Part shown: one piece after another, positions 1 through 6,844 of the stretch | Numbering within the stretch: position 1 is the first letter of the stretch | How the letters are laid out: every line of letters begins with the position of its first letter | NCBI RefSeq assembly: GCF_000023125.1 | Contig: NC_013037.1 | Coordinates: 4,704,501-4,768,500 of the forward strand | Length of the DNA stretch: 64,000 nucleotides | Source of the DNA: Dyadobacter fermentans DSM 18053 | Lineage (GTDB): Bacteria > Bacteroidota > Bacteroidia > Cytophagales > Spirosomataceae | Direction: 5' to 3' | Notes under the pieces: generated by a model | What the model saw: only the letters and a program-made list of their open reading frames with translations | The model's database searches: none | Told to the model about the DNA's origin: nothing | Position numbers and translations under genes: made by a program

Positions 1-2
1 GC

Positions 3-470
3 AAATCATGCCTGGAACGCCTCATGCCCTTCCCGACGCACGTTCAGGATCTCATCCACGACGCCTGGATAGCCGTGGTGCTGAGCCTTGAAAACAAAAT
101 CGAATTCATTCCCGAAACGCTCATTTCCTACCGTATCCATTCCAGCCAGCAAGTTGGTTTCGGCAATAAGGTCGAGAAAGTGCAGCTCGCCGACCGCTTC
201 AAACGCGACCGGAAGTTGAAGCTCATCCCGCTGGAAGAGAAGGCGCGCAAACTGCACGAAATGTACCTGCTTCTGCGCGCGCTTCCGTTCGTGCCGCGCG
301 AAAAGCTCGTAAAGCTGTATTTGTCGCAAAAGCATTTTTACACCCGCGCAGCCCTGCCCGAAAGCCGTTTCAAGCGGCTTACACCGGTGCTTAGCCAGGT
401 GATCCGGGGCTATTACCGGTTCAGCAGCAAGGATTGGTGGTTGCCCGCGGTAGGGGATTTATTGGAATAA
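3..470 (+). CDS. Glycosyltransferase, C-terminal part (5' end outside window)
   Basis: The frame is open from the first bases of the window to a stop at 470, so only the C-terminal 155 or so residues are present. The segment HDAWIAVVLS followed by FIPETLISYRIHSSQQVG resembles the end of the catalytic domain of family 2 glycosyltransferases, where an Asp-Trp acceptor-site motif precedes a short helical tail. The family is inferred; the nucleotide-sugar binding part is missing. The next gene starts about 20 bases downstream on the same strand and also looks linked to glycan transfer, so the two probably belong to a surface polysaccharide cluster that continues to the left. The internal ATG at 24 is not a likely start because the frame continues upstream of it. 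Confidence 0.6.
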   Translation, partial: KSCLERLMPFPTHVQDLIHDAWIAVVLSLENKIEFIPETLISYRIHSSQQVGFGNKVEKVQLADRFKRDRKLKLIPLEEKARKLHEMYLLLRALPFVPREKLVKLYLSQKHFYTRAALPESRFKRLTPVLSQVIRGYYRFSSKDWWLPAVGDLLE

Positions 471-489
471 AAACTGGATTTTGAATACA

Positions 490-1242
490 ATGGCGGACAA
501 CAAGTCGCTCGTAGCGGTGGTGATACCCATTTACCAGGCGTCCCTCACGGGCGCCGAGCGGGCGTCGCTGCAACAATGTATGAAAGTACTGGGCCATTAC
601 CCGGTGATCATCGCTAAGCCCGAGAGCCTGGATCTTTCCGCATTGCGGCAGGAATATCCGGCACTTACATTTCAATCGTTTGGGAACCAATATTTTACCG
701 GGGTGGATGCCTATAACCGGCTGATGGTTTCCATTGATTTCTACAAAACTTTTACTGCCTACGAATACATCCTCATTTACCAGCTCGACGCATTCGTATT
801 CCGGGACGAGCTCCGGGAATGGTGCGCGAAAGGCTACGACTACATCGGCGCACCATCGCTCCACCAGCCTGAGTATGACATTCTTCGCGCCGAGAAAGCC
901 CTCGATTTCGCCAACGCCCTGTCCACGCAGCGGGTGGTGTTGAACGGTGGCCTCTCTTTGCGCAAAATCCCTTCGTTTTTGCGCTATCTCAGGATTTACA
1001 ACATGTTTTATCCCGCCTGGGTGGGCAACGAGGATATGCTTTTCTGCCAGGAAGCCACACGGCTGAAACCGATGAAGCTCTTCATGAAACTGCCCGAATG
1101 GCCCGAAGCGCTCCGCTTTTCATTTGAAAAAAGTCCGGCAGCGAGCTACGAGCTCACCGACCACCATTTGCCCTTTGCCTGCCATGCCTGGGAGCGCTAC
1201 GACCCTGCTTTTTGGACGCCCTTTATCGCTGTAAAGCAGTGA
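490..1242 (+). CDS. DUF5672 family protein (glycosyltransferase-like)
   Basis: A 250-residue protein beginning MADNKSLVAVVIPIYQ. The strand-like start VAVVIPIY, the central YEYILIYQLDAFVF with an acidic dyad, GYDYIGAP and LNGGLSLRK are the pattern I associate with DUF5672, a family found next to glycosyltransferases and thought to share their fold. LDAF could be the DxD-like metal site, which is an inference. No signal peptide or membrane segment is seen, so it is probably cytoplasmic. An in-frame TTG at 481 exists, but the ATG at 490 gives a better start. It follows a glycosyltransferase gene closely, which suggests a shared polysaccharide or glycoprotein task. The acceptor and the sugar are unknown. 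Confidence 0.7.
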   Translation: MADNKSLVAVVIPIYQASLTGAERASLQQCMKVLGHYPVIIAKPESLDLSALRQEYPALTFQSFGNQYFTGVDAYNRLMVSIDFYKTFTAYEYILIYQLDAFVFRDELREWCAKGYDYIGAPSLHQPEYDILRAEKALDFANALSTQRVVLNGGLSLRKIPSFLRYLRIYNMFYPAWVGNEDMLFCQEATRLKPMKLFMKLPEWPEALRFSFEKSPAASYELTDHHLPFACHAWERYDPAFWTPFIAVKQ

Positions 1243-1326
1243 GTTTATGGGTTTAACAATTTTTAACAAACTATCATCTGTTTTCAGACGTTCTTGCTGA
1301 TATTTAGGTCAAACCCCAATATCATC

Positions 1327-2565
1327 ATGAATTTGAAATTGCTTTCGGCCAGTTTTGGAGCCATTTTGCTATCTATCCATACCAGCTTCGGGCAAGTCAC
1401 TGAAAACCCCAAAGTAGAAGAGTCGTCGGCGCCTTATGTGAAAATCAAGAAGGTGGAGCTGACGGACAACAACACCATTATCCACCTTCAATTTATCGAC
1501 GAAAAGCCACAGCGGCCGCAATTCCGTTCGCAGCCAAGGCAGTTCCCGATCCCCGATTCCCGCATTCCGCCATTGCAGCAGCAAAGCCAGAGCCAGATCT
1601 GGCTCGACCCCGAAACCCGGCTTTACAAACCAGGGGAAATTGATAAAAAATTCAAGTTCATCCGGGCGGAAAATATTACTACGACCACCAGAATGAAGGT
1701 TGCAAACGGCGATACGGTCGATTTCGTAGCCTATTTCGAACGACTTACGCCCGGTATTGAAGAGTTCGATTTTTATGAGGGAAGGAGTTCAGGCGGTAAT
1801 CAATCGTGGAATTTCTATGGAATTCACATCAAAAACCCTTTGAAAAAAGAGCCGGCAAAAGCGGCGAAACCCGCTGCTAAAACCCCGGAACCTGTGAAAA
1901 AGCCGGCTGCGAAACCACTGGCAAAAGCGCCAGAAAAGCCGGCAGTGGCTAAAAAGGATGCTGAAATGGCCGTTTTGAAGGGCACGGTTTACAACGCGAA
2001 AACGAAAGCGCCGATCGGCGCACAGATTTCCTACACCGAGGGCGGCGACACGTTGCAGATCAGATCGTCGTCCGGGAAGTACAGCGTGGGCGTGGCCGGC
2101 AACGAAAAGTACAAATTCCGCGTCCATGCGCGTGGCTTTTACGGAACCTCGTTTAACCTCACGCCGGCCGATTCTACCGACAAATCCTTTGCTCAGGACA
2201 TCTATTTGACGCCGCTCAGCACGGGCGAAACAATTCTGCTTCCGAATATCTACTTCGAAACATCCAAATACACCCTGCTTCCGGAATCGTATGAAGAACT
2301 GAACCGGCTGGTGGACGTGATGAGTGATAGCCCGACCGTGAAAATCCGCGTGGAAGGCCATACCGACAATGTGGGTGATTTCGACAAAAACCTCGAACTC
2401 TCACGCCAGCGCGCGGAATCGGTGAAAAACTATCTCGTAGAAAAAGGGATTGAAGGGAGCCGCATTGAAGCGAAAGGCTACGGCGGCACGCGCCCGATCA
2501 CGAAAGGCAGCGAAGAAGAACGCAAAAAGAACCGCCGGGTGGAGTTTGTGATCACGGACATGTAA
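1327..2565 (+). CDS. OmpA family outer-membrane/peptidoglycan-binding protein
   Basis: A 412-residue secreted protein. Residues 1-23 form a signal peptide ending in TSFGQ. A roughly 130-residue N-terminal region of unknown fold follows, then a Lys/Ala/Pro-rich linker (about residues 170-210). Next comes a carboxypeptidase-regulatory-like beta domain (AVLKGTVYNAKTKAPIGAQI). The C-terminal OmpA domain carries the diagnostic EGHTDNVGD and NLELSRQRAESVKNYLVEKG motifs that bind diaminopimelate in peptidoglycan. The likely role is to tether the outer membrane to the wall. I chose the ATG at 1327 because the signal peptide starts there; an upstream in-frame TTG at 1294 would put a polar stretch in front of it. 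A hairpin shared with the convergent tpiA lies just after the stop. Confidence 0.85.
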   Translation: MNLKLLSASFGAILLSIHTSFGQVTENPKVEESSAPYVKIKKVELTDNNTIIHLQFIDEKPQRPQFRSQPRQFPIPDSRIPPLQQQSQSQIWLDPETRLYKPGEIDKKFKFIRAENITTTTRMKVANGDTVDFVAYFERLTPGIEEFDFYEGRSSGGNQSWNFYGIHIKNPLKKEPAKAAKPAAKTPEPVKKPAAKPLAKAPEKPAVAKKDAEMAVLKGTVYNAKTKAPIGAQISYTEGGDTLQIRSSSGKYSVGVAGNEKYKFRVHARGFYGTSFNLTPADSTDKSFAQDIYLTPLSTGETILLPNIYFETSKYTLLPESYEELNRLVDVMSDSPTVKIRVEGHTDNVGDFDKNLELSRQRAESVKNYLVEKGIEGSRIEAKGYGGTRPITKGSEEERKKNRRVEFVITDM

Positions 2566-2576
2566 TGGCGTTAATG

Positions 2577-2609
2577 TCATCCTTCGACCGCCCGGCGGCC
2601 GAAGGATGA
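2577..2609. terminator. Hairpin between convergent ompA-like gene and tpiA
   Basis: A perfect 10-bp stem (TCATCCTTCG at 2577-2586 pairing with CGAAGGATGA at 2600-2609) encloses a GC-rich loop that can itself pair (CCG/CGG). It sits between two convergent stop codons and could serve both strands. There is no strong T-run on either side, so it may act as an RNA 3' end or pausing structure rather than a classical intrinsic terminator. Confidence 0.55.
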
Positions 2610-2624
2610 TTTGCGTGACATTAC

Positions 2625-3386
2625 CTACCGCGCCTTAATAATATTTGTAAACTCCCTCGATTTCAACGAAGCGCCGCCAACCAGGCCGCCGTCGATATCC
2701 GGTGCTGCAAACAGCTCGGGTGCACTGGCGGCTGTAACGCTTCCGCCGTAAAGGATCGAAATTTCATCCGCTACTTCCGCACCGTATTTCGAAGCGATGT
2801 GCGCGCGCAATGCCGCGTGCATTTCCTGCGCCTGCTCAGCCGACGCCGTAAGTCCCGTACCGATGGCCCAGATCGGCTCGTAAGCGATCACCACCGATTT
2901 CAGTTGCTCTTCCGAAAGGTGGAAAAGGCTTTCGGTGATCTGGTTTTTCACAAATCCGATATAATCTTCATTCTGGCGCTGTTCGAGCGACTCACCGCAG
3001 CAGAAAATCGGCGAAACGTTGAAAGAAAGCGCCGTATTCACTTTTTCGGCAAGCAATGCATTCGTTTCGTTGAAATACTGGCGGCGCTCGCTGTGGCCGA
3101 TCAGCACATATTCCACACCGATCGATTGCAGCATCTGAGCAGAAATCTCACCGGTGAATGCACCCGAAACTTTATCCGAGCAATTTTGAGCTGCCACGGC
3201 GAAGTTGGGCTCCGTCTCGATATATTTTTTAATGGTAGTAAGGTAAATAGCAGGGGGGCAAAGGATGATTTTTGCATCGTTACGGACCTCATCTTTGGCC
3301 ATGTTCACGAGTTCGGAAGTGAGCGCAACTGCTTCATCCAGAACCTTATTCATCTTCCAATTGCCGGCAACAATTTTTTTTCGCAT
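2625..3386 (-). CDS. tpiA: Triosephosphate isomerase
   Basis: A 253-residue TIM-barrel enzyme that interconverts dihydroxyacetone phosphate and glyceraldehyde 3-phosphate in glycolysis and gluconeogenesis, in the cytoplasm. All hallmark motifs are visible: GNWKMN near the start, IGHSERR with the electrophilic His, YEPIWAIGTG with the catalytic Glu and the hinge of the phosphate-gripping loop, and GGSV in the phosphate site. Length is normal for the family. The start is set at the Met giving MRKKIVAGNWKMN; the frame runs 17 codons further upstream but those residues are not family-like. A TACTTTTG promoter-like element lies about 40 bases upstream of this start. It is a single-gene unit, convergent with the OmpA-like gene. 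Confidence 0.96.
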   Translation of the reverse strand: MRKKIVAGNWKMNKVLDEAVALTSELVNMAKDEVRNDAKIILCPPAIYLTTIKKYIETEPNFAVAAQNCSDKVSGAFTGEISAQMLQSIGVEYVLIGHSERRQYFNETNALLAEKVNTALSFNVSPIFCCGESLEQRQNEDYIGFVKNQITESLFHLSEEQLKSVVIAYEPIWAIGTGLTASAEQAQEMHAALRAHIASKYGAEVADEISILYGGSVTAASAPELFAAPDIDGGLVGGASLKSREFTNIIKAR

Positions 3387-3425
3387 GAGAAAATTTTTAT
3401 TATGGGAAAAAGTCATTTTACGCAA

Positions 3426-3433
3426 CAAAAGTA
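3426..3433 (-). promoter_or_regulatory. Bacteroidota -7 element upstream of tpiA
   Basis: On the minus strand this reads TACTTTTG, a full match to the TAnnTTTG element used by the Bacteroidota primary sigma factor. The expected transcription start falls about 30 bases before the tpiA start codon. No clear TTTG was found at the -33 position, so only half of the promoter is supported. Confidence 0.45.
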
Positions 3434-3676
3434 CCATATTTTCCTCATTTACATGATTATATATATGTGATCAAAAAAATGTCGGAAAATTTGCACATAC
3501 CGGGATTTTTTTGTGTTTTATTAATGTAAAATGATTTAATTTTACTTAAATGGCCAAATGGGCCGGATTCGACAATCAACGTACACCGAGAACTATAAAT
3601 CAACTGACTAAGTCATTTATAATCAGCGTGTTTTTAGTAATGTTATTACGCGGAACTTGACACATAGCATTTAAAG

Positions 3677-3684
3677 AAAGGAGG
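3677..3684 (+). promoter_or_regulatory. Perfect Shine-Dalgarno site before the PDZ protease gene
   Basis: AAAGGAGG lies five bases before the ATG at 3690, fully complementary to the usual 16S rRNA 3' end. This is notable because most genes in this window have no Shine-Dalgarno sequence, as is typical for Bacteroidota. It also fixes the start codon of the gene. Confidence 0.7.
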
Positions 3685-3689
3685 CCACG

Positions 3690-4958
3690 ATGAAAACGTC
3701 TAAGTGGTTCATAGCAGCGATCATACTTTTTACCCACACCCTGACATTCGCCTATTCCAGCGACATTCCGCCTGTTTCTGAGGAAAAGTACGGCTACTTT
3801 TTAGATAAAAATCACAAAACGGCACGCATCCCGTTCGAGCTGCATTCCAACCTGATATTGATTTACGCCAAGATCAACGACAACGATTCCCTGCGTTTTA
3901 TCCTCGATACGGGCGTCAGTTCCATTATCATTACCGATCCCCACGCCCTCAAAGCCGACAAGCTGCGTTTAACCCGCAAAGTTAACCTCACCGGCGCAGG
4001 CGAAGGCGCATCCATATCCGCACACGTCGCGATCGACAACCGGTTTTCGATGGGCCGCCTCCGGGCCAACCATCAGAACATCGTGATCCTTGAAGACGAT
4101 TTCCTGCGGCTTTCCGAGTACGTGGGCGTGCCGGTGCACGGCATTTTTGGCTATGAAATCTTTAACAACTTCGTGGTCACCATTGATTTCGCGAAGAAGG
4201 AAATACTGCTCATGCGGCCCGACCGGTACCGCTATAAAACCAGCAAAGGCGACAAACATAAAATCGTGATCGAGGATACAAAGCCGTTTACCGATGCCGT
4301 AACGCTGTTCGCCGACGGCCGCGAGCATCCGATCCGCGTGCTGATCGACACCGGTGCCGGCCATGCGCTGCTGCTCAATAACTCTCCGAAAGAAACCTTC
4401 CGCCTGCCCGAAAAAGTGATCCGGGCGCAATTGGGTCGTGGTTTGAATGGCGTGATCAACGGTAACCTTGGCCGGGTGGACAAAATGCGGCTTGGCAGGT
4501 TTGAGCTTAATAACGTGGTAGCATCGTTTCCCGACAGCATCGCATTCGGCTCCAAGCTGCGGGCGGGTGCCGAGCGGCAGGGGAACATCGGTTGCGAATT
4601 GCTGCGCCGTTTCAAGGTTACATTCAATTACCAGGAGCGATACATGGTGCTGAAACCGATCAAAAGCCGCCTGCGCGAGAAATTCGAACACGATATGAGC
4701 GGAATGGAGATCCGCGCGGAAGGCCAGGATTTGCGGTCCTACATTGTTAACCACATTATTGACGACTCGCCGGCCGCACGTGCCGGCCTGATGGAAGGCG
4801 ACCAGCTGCTGTTTATCGACGACCACTCCGCCTCCGATCTCAATGTGAGTGAAATATATAAGCTCATGCAGCGCGGCGACGGCAAGAATATCGACCTGCT
4901 CGTGAAACGCAAAGGCGATATTTTCTTTACGCAGATCACACTGCGCAGGATGATTTAG
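3690..4958 (+). CDS. Retropepsin-like aspartic protease with C-terminal PDZ domain
   Basis: A 422-residue protein with an N-terminal signal peptide (about residues 1-22). Two aspartic-protease half-domains each carry a catalytic-type triplet, LDTG near residue 73 and IDTG near residue 220, so a single chain could form the paired active site that retroviral proteases make as dimers. Both are followed by hydrophobic strands as in the Asp_protease_2 family. A PDZ domain occupies roughly residues 325-415 (IIDDSPAARAGLMEGDQLLFID). Known relatives in Bacteroidota are exported and mostly uncharacterised. Substrate and true protease activity are unproven. It is followed after five bases by mnmD, probably co-transcribed, although no functional link is evident. 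Confidence 0.82.
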   Translation: MKTSKWFIAAIILFTHTLTFAYSSDIPPVSEEKYGYFLDKNHKTARIPFELHSNLILIYAKINDNDSLRFILDTGVSSIIITDPHALKADKLRLTRKVNLTGAGEGASISAHVAIDNRFSMGRLRANHQNIVILEDDFLRLSEYVGVPVHGIFGYEIFNNFVVTIDFAKKEILLMRPDRYRYKTSKGDKHKIVIEDTKPFTDAVTLFADGREHPIRVLIDTGAGHALLLNNSPKETFRLPEKVIRAQLGRGLNGVINGNLGRVDKMRLGRFELNNVVASFPDSIAFGSKLRAGAERQGNIGCELLRRFKVTFNYQERYMVLKPIKSRLREKFEHDMSGMEIRAEGQDLRSYIVNHIIDDSPAARAGLMEGDQLLFIDDHSASDLNVSEIYKLMQRGDGKNIDLLVKRKGDIFFTQITLRRMI

Positions 4959-4963
4959 TACTT

Positions 4964-5644
4964 TTGGCCAAACTAATAACCGGCCATTTGGAACGCTTCA
5001 TCATTACCGAAGACGGCTCGCATTCGTTGTTCAGCGCGCAGTTCAATCAGCAATACCACTCGTTGCAGGGTGCTCTGAATGAATCGGAGCATATTTATAT
5101 CAATCTTGGTCTGAGGCCGGTCCTGGAAAATGCTTCCGGGCCGGTTTCTGTTTTTGAAATGGGTTTCGGCACGGGTTTGAACGCATTCCTCGCCTGGAAA
5201 CTGGCCGATCAGCTTCAAAAGCCGGTTTTCTACACTTCCGTGGAAGCATATCCCGTTTCTGCACTGGAAGCATCGCAGCTCAACTATGAGGAAGCGACCG
5301 GCGAGAGCGGCTTTATGCAGCTGCACAGCGCGCCGTGGGGTAAGGAGACGGCCATTTCGCCATTTTTTACCCTTCGAAAAGACAACACGACGTTGCAGGA
5401 TTTTACTGCGGAACGGCTTTTTGACGTCGTCTTCTACGACGCGTTCGACCCGCGGGCCCAGCCCGAGCTCTGGACCGGAGAAATTTTCACGAAAATAGCA
5501 GCCCAAACGCGGCACGAAGGCGTATTAGTAACATATTCGTCCAAAGGCATCGTTAAAAGGGCATTGGCCGCCGGCGGTTTCAAAGTCGAGCGGCACAAAG
5601 GCCCGGGCCGGAAAACACACGTGCTCAAAGCGATCAAAATCTGA
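4964..5644 (+). CDS. mnmD: tRNA (5-methylaminomethyl-2-thiouridine)(34) methyltransferase MnmD
   Basis: A 226-residue stand-alone version of the methyltransferase half of MnmC. It methylates the aminomethyl group on the wobble uridine of certain tRNAs using S-adenosylmethionine. The SAM-binding glycine motif [15 protein letters not shown] lies at residues 64-78, and the family signature [17 protein letters not shown] lies near residues 153-170. The C-terminal [11 protein letters not shown] motif is also typical. Length matches stand-alone MnmD; the FAD-dependent half found in enterobacterial MnmC is absent. The start is a TTG at 4964, five bases after the stop of the upstream protease gene; I see no better ATG before conserved residues. 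Translational coupling is likely. Confidence 0.88.
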   Translation: MAKLITGHLERFIITEDGSHSLFSAQFNQQYHSLQGALNESEHIYINLGLRPVLENASGPVSVFEMGFGTGLNAFLAWKLADQLQKPVFYTSVEAYPVSALEASQLNYEEATGESGFMQLHSAPWGKETAISPFFTLRKDNTTLQDFTAERLFDVVFYDAFDPRAQPELWTGEIFTKIAAQTRHEGVLVTYSSKGIVKRALAAGGFKVERHKGPGRKTHVLKAIKI

Positions 5645-5667
5645 CATTCATTCGCATTAACACCAAC

Positions 5668-6252
5668 ATGAATTACCAAAGCATTATTAGCCAGGAACTG
5701 AAAGAAGCACAAACGGTCCTCGACAACTTCCTGAGCGATCCCGAACAGATCGAAAAGATCGAAAAAGCTGCCGGGCTCATGGCCGACGCCATTATCCATA
5801 ACGGCAAAATCCTGTCGTGCGGCAACGGCGGCTCGCATTGCGACGCCATGCATTTCGCCGAGGAACTCACCGGCCGCTACCGCGACAACCGCCGCGCATT
5901 GCCGGCCATCGCCATTTCCGATGTGAGCCATCTGAGCTGCGTAAGCAACGATTTCGGGTATGAATATGTGTTTTCAAGATATATCGAAGCATTGGGCCAG
6001 CCCGGCGACGTGCTGCTCGGACTGAGCACAAGCGGCAATTCGGCCAACATCATCCGCGCCGCGGAAGCCGCGAAAGCCAAAGGCATGAAAATCATCATCC
6101 TATCGGGCAAGGACGGCGGCAAGCTGGCAGGTGTGGCCGACGTCGAGATACGGGTCCCGCATTTCGGTTACGCCGACCGCATCCAGGAGATCCACATCAA
6201 GGTCATCCATATTTTCATGCTGCTCATCGAAAAAATGGTGCTGCGCGACTAA
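5668..6252 (+). CDS. gmhA: Sedoheptulose-7-phosphate isomerase
   Basis: A 194-residue SIS-fold enzyme that converts sedoheptulose 7-phosphate into glycero-manno-heptose 7-phosphate, the first step towards ADP-heptose for the lipopolysaccharide inner core. The phosphate-binding SIS motifs [17 protein letters not shown] (residues 51-67) and [10 protein letters not shown] are present, as are the acidic residues after the first motif and the C-terminal helix [12 protein letters not shown] with the active-site His. Length is normal. It starts with an ATG 23 bases after mnmD. The later heptose genes (hldE, gmhB) are not adjacent, so the pathway is dispersed. Confidence 0.93.
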   Translation: MNYQSIISQELKEAQTVLDNFLSDPEQIEKIEKAAGLMADAIIHNGKILSCGNGGSHCDAMHFAEELTGRYRDNRRALPAIAISDVSHLSCVSNDFGYEYVFSRYIEALGQPGDVLLGLSTSGNSANIIRAAEAAKAKGMKIIILSGKDGGKLAGVADVEIRVPHFGYADRIQEIHIKVIHIFMLLIEKMVLRD

Positions 6253-6281
6253 GAGTTATGGACGGAAGTTTGTTTATTGGG

Positions 6282-6301
6282 AAATAGTATAACCACTATT
6301 T
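6282..6301. repeat. Inverted repeat before the Nudix gene
   Basis: AAATAGT (6282-6288) and ACTATTT (6295-6301) form a perfect 7-bp dyad with a six-base spacer, ending ten bases before the Nudix start codon. It could be a protein-binding site or an RNA hairpin that affects initiation. There is no T-run, so a terminator for gmhA is less likely. Confidence 0.4.
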
Positions 6302-6311
6302 AAGCACACAT

Positions 6312-6755
6312 ATGAACGTCCGTCCATCCGCTATCCTTCTCGACAACGACAAAATCCTCACCCTGCGCTACCAGTATGGCGAAAAGGAAGTATTCGCACT
6401 TCCCGGCGGAAATCCCGACCCGGGCGAGTCGCTTTCCGATGCATTGGCACGGGAGCTGATGGAAGAACTCGGCGTGGAAGTAGCAGTGGGGAAAATGGTG
6501 TCCTGCGGCGAGGTAATCTGGCAGGAATTGCAGAAAGAAACGCTGCACATGATATTTAATGCAAATATCACAAAGGGCATCCCCGCGCTCGACCCGGCGC
6601 ATACTACCGCGCTGGAAATCGTATGGTTACCCATTTCGGAACTACCGTCCAGGCATTTGTATCCCAATGTCGGCCCGCAGATCGCCGCATTCTGCATGGA
6701 TTCTCTGCATTCGGGGCACATCGGCGTGATCGACCAGCCTTATCTGCGCTCCTAA
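6312..6755 (+). CDS. Nudix hydrolase
   Basis: A 147-residue hydrolase of nucleoside diphosphates linked to other groups. A complete Nudix box is present at about residues 33-55: GNPDPGE, then REL, then MEELGV, fitting the GX5EX7REUXEEXGU pattern that binds Mg2+. The rest matches a bare Nudix fold without extra domains. The substrate cannot be read from the sequence; candidates include oxidised nucleotides, dinucleotide polyphosphates and sugar nucleotides. It follows gmhA by 60 bases but is separated from it by an inverted repeat, so it may have its own control. Confidence 0.9.
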   Translation: MNVRPSAILLDNDKILTLRYQYGEKEVFALPGGNPDPGESLSDALARELMEELGVEVAVGKMVSCGEVIWQELQKETLHMIFNANITKGIPALDPAHTTALEIVWLPISELPSRHLYPNVGPQIAAFCMDSLHSGHIGVIDQPYLRS

Positions 6756-6788
6756 ATCGCGCGCCGGCGGCCAATACTTCTTTGTTCG

Positions 6789-6820
6789 TTTCTATAAGAC
6801 AGAAACATACCGTACTTTTG
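6789..6820 (+). promoter_or_regulatory. Promoter-like site for the SNF2 gene
   Basis: TACTTTTG (6813-6820) is a full match to the Bacteroidota TAnnTTTG element. A TTTC at 6789-6792, 20 bases upstream, is a one-mismatch -33 element. The predicted start of transcription is about 20 bases before the ATG at 6845. Confidence 0.5.
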
Positions 6821-6844
6821 CGTTTTTAATAGGCAGCAGGGTAA

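Larger units (their letters stand above)
3387..3689. other. Intergenic region between tpiA and the PDZ protease gene
   Basis: A 303-base AT-rich gap between divergent genes. It holds the tpiA promoter-like site, an inverted repeat (GTAAAAT at 3526-3532 with ATTTTAC at 3539-3545), and a strong Shine-Dalgarno site at its right end. No convincing small gene was found. A TTGACA hexamer at 3657 has no partner -10 box at a useful distance. Confidence 0.6.

Noticed and set aside
3657..3662. TTGACA hexamer as a sigma-70 -35 box
   Set aside because: The position where a -10 box would be is occupied by the Shine-Dalgarno site, and Bacteroidota do not normally use this box.
3969..4826. 285-codon minus-strand frame opposite the PDZ protease gene
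   Set aside because: Shadow frame; the plus strand has two DTG motifs, a PDZ domain and a Shine-Dalgarno site.
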